The position numbers and the translations under genes were made by a program. A DNA stretch of 64,000 bases from Pardosa pseudoannulata (taxonomy: Eukaryota; Arthropoda; Arachnida; Araneae; Lycosidae): assembly GCA_032207245.1 (NCBI GenBank), contig CM063509.1:106368021-106432020 (forward strand), read 5' to 3'. Below, piece by piece: positions 10,901-21,564 of this stretch (within the stretch, counting starts at the first letter, position 1; each line of letters begins with the position of its first letter). The notes beneath the pieces were generated by a model. It saw only the letters and a program-made list of their open reading frames with translations, had not been told where the DNA came from and made no database searches.

Positions 10901-13900
10901 CTCTAAAGAAAAGCAAGCTCCGGAAATCGGAGAGATAAGTGAACTCCTCTCGAGCTCCACAAATCAACACCTCCAAACAACTCTCAAAGAAAAAAAGCCC
11001 TCTTCTGCAGACAGCCCATCTTCTTTTATAGGGGTCCCGGCTGCCCCTAGCGTCATTCTTCCGGAACCTTCCAGAACCAGGGTGACGCAATCTTGCGGTC
11101 AACCGCCCGCGTGGATCAGCTGATCCGTTTCCAGATAGGGAAGAAAGGTCGTCTTTAAGTCAACCGACCAAACCAACTTAAATTCATTTGCGGCACCGGT
11201 AACTGGGTCCATATGTGCACTACAGCGTCGCTCGATTAATAATTATTATCCGAGTCTTTTGACAGCAGTAGACATCATAAAGGCTCTGTACTGACAGTTC
11301 TTAATGTACCGCCGTCTAAGCGACTGCCTCGGCATTGTGCCATAAACAGCTTTGTCCGGACCACGCGTGTCTACTTACCACTAACCCTAATGGTCCGCTG
11401 CGAAAGGTCACTTTACGTTCTTCTTTCGCTCGGGTCATAAAACGGATTGTTACAATATACATTCAGAATGAACTCACAGCTCACAAATAAAAAATTGACA
11501 ACTTTATACTGACATATGGAAAAAAAAAGTAATAGCATTACTTTCCTAGATTTAACATCTGCAAATAAATTTATAACATAAAAGTTTAAGCTGTTTGCAG
11601 TTTAGTTTTTAATGCACAGTATGGACATATATTTCTAGTCATTCCCATCCCACAATAGAGTTACAAATTTGTGTAGATATTCTCTTGTTCTAGCAGATGA
11701 ATGCCTTCTAAATCTTCTTTAAAGACTTTCCAAGTTTTAGGATTATTGACATCTATTCTAATGTACATAAATGTAAGCTTTTAAGCTTGATTTTTTAATT
11801 ATAATTTATTGTTTTTAATGCAACCATTTAATTAGATATAAGAAATTTTGAAAAATTGTTTTTTGACTTTTCCTTATTCATACTTGAGGGCAAACCGTTT
11901 TCATTCAAATCCTGTTTAATACTTTTGGAAAACATTTTGTACATAGCATCACACCTTTACAACTGATGTGCCCATGGTAAATACTTCTTTTGCCACACAC
12001 TAGTTCTGACCCTGTTTATGACATATATATATATATCTAAATACTCAGATATGCATACTAGTTTAGAAAGGAATAAAAAATATTACTTAATAAATAATTT
12101 ATACATATGAGAAATTTTATAAAAATATGTAATACATTTTATCAAACATCTAAAAAATTCCCTAAGCATTCTTCATAGTAATAGTAATACGCTGATGCAT
12201 ATTTTAAAATCAAAGATTAAAATCACATTTTTAAATAAGTGTCAAAAAATATATGCAATCACTTGGTAGTTAAAAATTTTCAGAAATTTAAAATGTCTTA
12301 AAACATTGGCTTTTATAAACATTAAAAGGAGAAAAAAATTTTGTATTTGGGACTAGCAAATTTTTAAAGTGTTTTTGTTAGGACAAAAATAATCAAGTGT
12401 AAAAAGTACTCATAGCATATCCAGATTTAAGAAAAAAAAACATGAGAAAAGGATAACAGATAATAATAATTACAAAATTAAGTGTCTTGATCAAACATAT
12501 TTAGAATTGGTATTACCTAAAGATGAAAAAGCATATACATTATTTAAATGTACAATGATCTACACAAAAAGATTTAATCATATTAATTAAATTATAAAAT
12601 AAATTCTCCACTAAAAGAATAATCTTTAAAACAAAATTAAAAATTGTAAAAATAGTAAAAATTGTAAGCAGTGATCAAAAAACACTCAGAATAAAAAATT
12701 CATGATAAAATGACTTTTATTTATTTTTTTATGATATAAAAACCCAAGCAGTAATATACACTTATGTAAGAATTTCTTGCATAAATTATTACAAATAAGC
12801 TTACCCGATTAAATGTTATAACACCTCCACCATCATTCCACAAAATATGATCAGATGCATCACGTTGGAGATAACCTTCAACGAGAACCATTCCTTCATA
12901 GTGCTAGGAAAATATACATTTATTGAATTTGATATGTAAACAAAAGAAGTGCTTATTTAATATTTAAAAACTTTTTTTCAATGCAGCAGACAATAAAGAT
13001 AGATATCTTTATGCCAAATAGGGCTAGAAAGCTGCTATTCATTTAGCACCACCTAAGGAGCATATGTAGCTTAAAGAATACTATGAATGCAAATAACATA
13101 GTTCTCACTGTATCACTGTAATTTAGGTATAAGGACCAAGCAAAAGATTCTTTCCCCAGGCTTAGATTGCCACTTCCAGAGATATCATTTGACCTTTGAG
13201 GGCATTCCAACCACAAACCTATTTTAAATACTCCAACCACCATTAGTGAACACAGCAGATCCTTGAACTCTCAACTCTCCGGTTATGAGATCTAAACCTT
13301 TGTCAACTGAACTACTGCAGGCCCTTTTTAAGAACAATTATAAAACATTTTACTATTTAAAATTAGCATACAATTATGATTGTCTTTTCCTAGAAAAATC
13401 ATCAAAATGAAAACATAAAAAAACTTGTAACATTACTTTAGGAGCAAATACATAAATTTTTAAAACGAATAATTTTCAAAACATTATGTACACTATTATT
13501 ACACCTCTATTCTAGAATAGATGACCAAATGAATTACATTGAAAATAACTTTCAACAAGGACCATTTCTTTATAGTTCTAGAAAGATGTATATTTCAATC
13601 ATATATGTAAACACTTATAAAGTTTACTTAGTCTTTAAGAACTATATTGAAAAGTCACAGAAGAAATTTGTAAAGAATTTGGACCGCACGACCAGTGTTC
13701 AGCCTTTTTTGTTTTTGGCAAAATTGCCCCCATTGACCCCTTCCACTCGGCATTCCTTGAAATTGGAAATGGCTGGCTAAGGGGGGGGGGGGCTGATAAG
13801 GTTCTTCAGATGCGCTCAGTTGTATTTTTGCAGGCCAGCAGTACATCTGGATGAGAGAACTTTCCTTTTCGGCAGGGATCAGATACCCGCCTCTGAGGAA

Positions 13901-16900
13901 AGGGAGAGAAGATGTGAAGAAAACAGTTGGATTCGGGCCTGAGACTGGGAGACATCTCTTGTTTCGATGTGAGAGAACACGACGATGGTTGTATTCTGGA
14001 TATGATACGCTCAGCCATATAATCTGGATAGAATAGGCCCAGAGACTCAGAAATATGTCATTTTGATTTTCTTTAATTTTTCGTCAATTTTGTTTTGTAA
14101 ATAAATTTGTGTTGTCCGTCTAAACTTTGGAGGATTTATTTAGCCCATGCATCCTAACGGCGATCTAAGAACATACCTGCCCCAGTAAAGTAGGCGGGCA
14201 GGTCCCACGCAAGCATAGCACACCAAAACAGGGTGATGTTACATTGTGGCCCTTGGAGTGGGGTGGTTGTTACAAAATTTAAATGATTTATGAATATCTC
14301 ATTTCATTATTTATATCAAATATAGCAGGGGTTCCTAAACTTTTAAGCATTGCAATCAGCTCTGTAGAAATCAGATCTACAGTGACCTATTTCATTCTCA
14401 GTACAATGGAATTTTTCAGGTACGCTTGATTAGGAAGAAAAGAGCATTTCAATTAAAAAAATTTAATCTGTTTATCCTTTTAAGGGATCTACACAAACTA
14501 GAAAATGGAGTGGGTGTAAAGTCAGTATCACATTTGAGCTAATTGCAGAAAAGTAAATTAAAGACATACTTGCACTATGAACCACCCTGGTCCTCTGATC
14601 AGAGGGGAGGGGGGAATCTGTGAAGAATCTTAAGTTTTTAATTATATGTACAGTAGTAGAGTGAGGAAATATTCTGCATAAAAATAAAGTGGTAGTAATA
14701 TGAAGGAGACATGGACCAATTTTATGATTTGGGAAGTTGTCTAAAGTTTGGTTTGGTTTGCAGTGCTACAGTCTACTGTTTTGCACACGAGGGCTAATGA
14801 GACAGGGACCTACAGCTTAAAGCCAATTCTGAATGGCTACAAACACCCATGCCCGCAGCGGGATTCAAACCCTCAAACTCCAGTTCCGAAGAGCTGCACT
14901 TTACCATGCAGCCATTGTTTGGCAAAGTTGTCTAAAGAAGTAGACACAAATTTTAGATCTATAATGTCTGTTTTTCTTGGCTTTTTGACATAAATTTTAA
15001 TCAAAGGTTTCTCTTGATATTTCATATGGGGATGATTCCATGAAAAAGGGCACTAGAGAGATTCCTACCCCAGTCATCCATAACTGTAGATATAACACTG
15101 GTATGGATACAGGGGCACCTGCAGGTTGTAACTCTCAATGTAGGAAATTTCTGAACTATAGTAATGTGATCGCCATTTTCCACGAAATTCACAAAAATGA
15201 AAACAGTGAAGAAGGAAACTCTTTTAATCATTCCTAGAGAGAATTTTTGAATCTTTGCATATTTTTCAAAACATTTTTATTCTCATAGTATTTTTAATAC
15301 CAAATCTATGAGTGAATGTTTTCCCTTTTTTTAACAGAAAAAATGACTTAATTTAGATTTTAAAAAATTGGTCTTACAAATTCTCAGAAATGTTCATTTG
15401 AAAACATTTTCCTAAGCTTTAACAAGGGACATAATTATTATTTTGTATAAATTTCCTATATACTTATGCAGAAAGATTAAAAAAAAAAATACCTCAATTC
15501 TTTACATATTAGAAAAACATAACATGGTAATAAATTTAATAAATTTTATTTCAAAACAGACCCTCATAAAGTTTAAAAAGACAATTTGAAAAAAAATTTA
15601 CTTTACTATTACTTTATAAAAATGTATATGTGTACTCCAATTTTTGGATAAGTTCTTATTAATTAGCTTAATATTTCCAACATATAAGTCATAAATATAT
15701 GGAAACAGAAATTAATTGATAAATAGCATTAACAAAATACATTAATGTTTGAAATTTCTATGGAATAATAATCCATTGGAAATTTCAATAGATTCTTACT
15801 AATCAGCTCAACACTTATAAATATATTACTGTTATACACACACAACCATTTGTTTCTTCCACTATGATTTGAGGTATAATAGTAATTCATTGTATAAAAA
15901 CAAATTTCTTACTTTAGGAAGAAGAGTTGTTTCCACATCTTCGTATAAATATCCCTTTTCTAAGTATGAAGTATTTTGAGATATAATAGCCTGGACAATA
16001 ATTTCCTTAAAAATATCAATTCCTTATCATTCACATTTGTGAAAATATTTAAAAGTACAATTATAAAAAAATCAAATGTGTATAACCACATTTTATTGAT
16101 AATACAAAGTATGTATAATACATAAATTTATTATATTATAATAACTATTATATTTTATTTCACTAATATAATTTTTATTTTTATTTAAAACATTAAAATA
16201 GACTATAACCTCTATACTTTTTCTTTTCTAAGAAGGAGAAAAAATTACATTGAGTATAAAGCATCTTTACTGCTTTATACTCCATGTAAATTCTGGAAGA
16301 AATTTCAATTAATAACACCATTATAAAATATAGTTAACTTTTCTTCATTAATTTAAAAATAATAAAATAAAACTTACTTTACTTTGAATATCTAGAATGG
16401 CTACTTTAGCTTCAGTGTTTGGGATCAGAAGATTATATAAAATTCCCAGCTTTTTAACTATCAGAGGATGATTCACCTAAAGTCATAACAATAAGAATGT
16501 TTATAAACTAAAATAACATGCTTTGAGAAGCCCTAAAAGCGTGTCATGTTTATTATTTATCACAAATACAATAATTATCATAAATACAATAAATTGATTA
16601 GGTGTTATAAAATGTATGCTTTAAATATTCATAAAAACACTTGAATTACCAATATATTTAATATATTTTTCACAATAAAAATAAGCAAAAATAAATAAGT
16701 AAGAACTGTTAAAATCAAAAAATACTAAAGAAGTAAATATTTCAATTCTCAACAAATGCTGATAACATTTTAGTTAATTTTAAATTTGCTTCTATACCTT
16801 AAAACTAAATCCTTGCCAAAACACCTCTTTTGAACTTGATGAGCCGTCATTAGAATTTGTTTTATATGAGGTATAAAAATGAGAAGAAAGATCTACAATA

Positions 16901-19900
16901 AAATACATAATATTAAAAAAATTAAACATAAATAATTTCATACCAAAACAATAGTAACTATTAATAGAAAAACTATTAAAAATTTATCTATTACAGTAGA
17001 AGAATCTAAATTCTACACTCTTTAGTTATTAATATAAGATTTGATATAATTTTACTCACGAATCCGTGCAAAAATATTTTAAAGAATAAAAACCTTTCAT
17101 TACAAAGAGAATAAATCTACATGAATAAGAAAAATTTTATCTTTTTTTTCAATTTTTTTTCTTATTTAAATTCTCTACAGTACAATAGATTTTAATCACA
17201 TTATAATAAATCTTTTCAGTTAAATTACTTACTATGACTTTCAAATATTAACTAGTAAATTCAATTACTATAATTTTTTATAATGCAACAACTTTGAGCC
17301 TTTTTAAGCAATCCTGAACAAAATGATTACCGAGACTTTTTGTTTTTTATATAAAAAATAATAATATGACCCTCAGGTGGTCTAACTCAACTAGACCAAT
17401 TCTATAAATCTATAAACATACAGAAATCTAAAAACAGAAGAGCTTTTGAAAAAAACCTTGTCTAACTTAACGTCAGTACAGTTAAAAGTATGGTTGGACA
17501 ATGCCTGAACAGTCCTACACTTAGTCCAAAAGTCTTCTATCCCTGTACATATGGGTTTGGTTTGGAGTGCTATGAGGGCTAATGAGACTGGGACCTACAG
17601 CTTAATTCCGATTTCGAACGGCTATGAACATCCATGCCTCTGTGGGATTCGAATCCACGAACTCTGGTACCGAAGGCCAGCACCCTAACCAACTGGCTAT
17701 CATTCAGCCCTGTTCATATGGGAGACACCTTAAGTAGACACTGGCAAAGCAGGATATGAAAGTCTGCTAGCTTTTAAATCCCTCAAAAAGCAGGGCAGCA
17801 TTAGGGCCTTTTCTAGAGTACCAATCATTTATAGGAGGGACTTTCCAGAGACCTATATGTGTTTTTTTTACACTCAGCAACAAACCCATTAAAAGTGGAA
17901 AAGTTATCTAGTTACGAAAATTTCAAAGAAGCAGCTTTAGCCAATTAATCTGCTATCTCATTACCGGTTTTGGAGCACTATGGTCTACTTTTTGTAACAC
18001 AAGGGCTAATGAGGCCGGGACCTACTGCTTAAAGACAATTTCGAATGGCTACGAACATCCATAACACAGTGTCATTCGAGCCCACAAACTTCGGTTCCAA
18101 AGGTCAGCAACCTAACCATTCGGCCATCATTCGGAATCTCACTACTGATAATTTATACATAAGATGGAATCCACTGAAAATGAATCCCAAAATTCACTGA
18201 GAACCTATTGATTAACTTCAAAATTAAAGTACCAGCCCTGTATCTAACATTTATCTAATTGCCTAGGGGATGGATTGAAGATTTGTTTTCAGTCAGCTCA
18301 AAATCAGGCTCAACATACAAAAATGTAAACTATGCTTATTTCAGTATATTGAAATAATTATATTTAAAACTCCTCTCTTAAAATCAATTATAGATGATTT
18401 ATTTTCAAAACATATATTGCATAAGTTAAAAAAATAAATTTGTCACATGAATAGATATTTCATGCAATATATTTCCAAATGCTTCTTTTAGATACATAGT
18501 AATTAAAAGCAATTTTCTCAGATTATCTCCTACTTATCAAAACTCATATTCAACTCTGGTTGTATTATTCTTCACAATATGTCCTTTTTAGAATTCAGTG
18601 CTATTAAACCTCATAAAATCATCCACCATCCTAGTCAATAATTAAAATAATATACCTTTCTCAATATTTACACTGCTTCCTATTCAAATAGATTAATAAA
18701 ATATGATGTTAAGTAGTAAAGTAAGTTTCAGTAGTTCAAATCAATATGAACAGATTTAAAAGTAGATGAACATATTACTATTTTCTACTTATCTTTGACA
18801 AGATATAAATACAACATGCCATTTTGCACATTTTATTTTCTTCACATTTTCTTTAATTATTAATCAACATAGTGCTTACAGAAACTGTTATTTAAAATTA
18901 TAAATGATAGAATAGGAATAGTTACCATAAATTAAATTTAAAAGAACTAAGTTACACTATAAGTAAATATTTTTGATAGTAAAAGAAATAGTTGCTGTAG
19001 TTGAAATTAAATATATAAAGCATGAAAAATACCTGCTAATTTTATGTTCAATTTATCACATCCATATTCACTTAATCTATATTGTGGTGGTACTTTGCAG
19101 TCATCTTTACCCACAATAAACCAAGATTTTATAGAATCATTTTTATTCCTTGAATAGTCTTTTAACCATGTTGACCGAATGGCATCTCTAAGACTGAAAT
19201 TTTCTCTTGCAGAAATGATTCCAATAGCAAACAATAAAGGATCTATGAAAAAAATATATCAATATACTTATACTGCTATATAATTCTTTCATTTCAATTT
19301 TTTTTAATGAAAGAGAAACTGAAAACATTACTAAAAGCAAGTAGTACTATAAATAAACATCTTAAATTAAGATAAAATCAAGTTCTTAAACTTCTATTAG
19401 TAATCTGATAAAGACAAAAAATATATATATTAAGAAAAAGTATATATAATGGTTTGTTGAACAGTAATAACATTAGCTTCTTATGTCTGACAAATCTTAG
19501 TATAAAACCAAGGTAAAATTAAAATTTTAATTTATTAATTTGTTGTTATAATGTACAAACAATGCTTTAAAAAAACATACAAAGATCAACTGGCAGCTTG
19601 TATTTTTATTTTGTCCCTTTTCTCCCCTACACCTAATCAGGGTTTTATTTAAAAAAAAATTCTGAATTTCAAATTATTATTGAAAAGAATTTTAGCATTA
19701 CTTCACTTTATAACTTTTCATCCTGTTAATAGTATAGCTGTGGTACCACACTGAAAGCTAAATGTGACTGCTATAAGATTTCCCCACACACAACTCTTTC
19801 TAAATTTCATATCCCTCTTATATATCTTTCTCTCCTCATTCATTTTTAGTAGTTTATTATAATAGAAATAGATAAATTTCTTTTTTTAAAAAAATCCTCT

Positions 19901-21494
19901 CTGACTATTGGATAAATTTTCTGTTGGTATGTTTAAAATTTTGCAGAAAAGGTAATCACTGTACAGGTTATTTTATAAATACAGAAAAATTAATTATATA
20001 TTTTCTAAGCTTATATAAAATTTTAATTTTGACAAGATGTGGCTAGTGCTTCACCGAGAAAAAAAATGCTATGAGGCTGATAAGTAAATTACAGTCCAAA
20101 GACCAGATGCTGCCCATTTAGAAATGCTATCAAGCCCACCAAAATTAAGAAATTTATTTCAATGTTTAAAAAGATCATTTAAGGACATATTAAAATTTTT
20201 GCTTTTACAAATACAGCTGTGAGAATTTTTATTGAAAATGGTTTAAAACTTTTGCATAAACAAAATAAAATAAAAAGAGCACCCTCTTTAGGTATTATTA
20301 GTCTTCAAAAGTCTGCAGATAGTAGGAACATACAGTTCAAATGAAAGATTGAATTTTTTGAGATGCAGTCATAAAAGTATGCTATATCTTAAAATTTTTA
20401 TTCAGTTTATTACGAGATAATTTTAAAAATTTTTATTAATGTTTAAAGTTTGTCCATCATTGCTTTAAGATACAAGAATAAGTGGAAGTAACAAAACCAA
20501 TTAATGTCTAAATATCTGCACAATATTATTAATGCAATGCAAAATTCAAATTCTTTGATTTAAATGCATTTACTATATATTTACTGCAGTTACTTTTTAC
20601 TATAAGCTGTTATAAATATTTATCCTATAGACTCTCTGTTAGGGAGGGAGATAGCAGAGAATATTTGGAAGAAAATTTCTTGACACATTAGATCTGATTT
20701 GGTTTGAAATTCTAAAATCTACTATTTTGTTACATTGAATGCATTAGATATAAACTCTGGTGATGTCCTATGAATTAAATTAGGATTCTATAATGTCTTA
20801 AGTTTACTGAAACCTGAGTAAATAAAACATCCAGGATAATGATTAAAAACAGGAAATAATTTGCTAATTTGTTTCTTAGACCACCATTCCAATTTAAAAA
20901 ATATGAGTAATCCTTATAATATTAATTAGAGTCCCCTGAAATTATTTTTTATATAACTTCATAGAACAGTTTGTACAAAATTTCTGAATGATTTAATGAT
21001 AAGAGATTCAAATAAGTATAGCCTTTTCAACAAAAACATTAATCAACATTGCCTTGGAATTCCTAAGTGTCAATCCACCATGAATGAATACTTTACTTTA
21101 CTAAATATTTTAATTATTGACTGATAAATAAGACTAAGAAACACACAGAACATTGCTTCTTATCCGCCAAACTAACATAATTTTTTAGTTCAAATGAACA
21201 TAAATTTAAATTAGAGGTCTAATGTTACTTTGAAGTAATTAACCTACTGATACAATTCATATAGGAATACATTATGTAACTAATTTGAAATTTTTTTCAT
21301 TTATTTACTAATCTCTAACTAAGTGTAAAAATTAAATCTCCAGAATTCCAAATATCAAGTATTTATTAATTGATTTCAAACTGAATCATATTTCTTCTTT
21401 AAGTAGTAAGTTTTTTTTCTCAATAGCCTTTATGTCGCAAAATAGCAGACCATAGCGCTTCAAACCGATTGGGCACACATATATTACTCAGTTT

Positions 21495-21564
<70 letters not shown>

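Larger units (their letters stand above)
12906..15912 (-). other. B3GALNT2 intron 5
   Basis: Between exon 5 and exon 6 the intron holds the LTR-like segment (13690), a possible MITE (14332) and a SINE (14747). The rest, including 12906-13680 and 14940-15910, is AT-rich with no recognisable gene. Confidence 0.7.
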
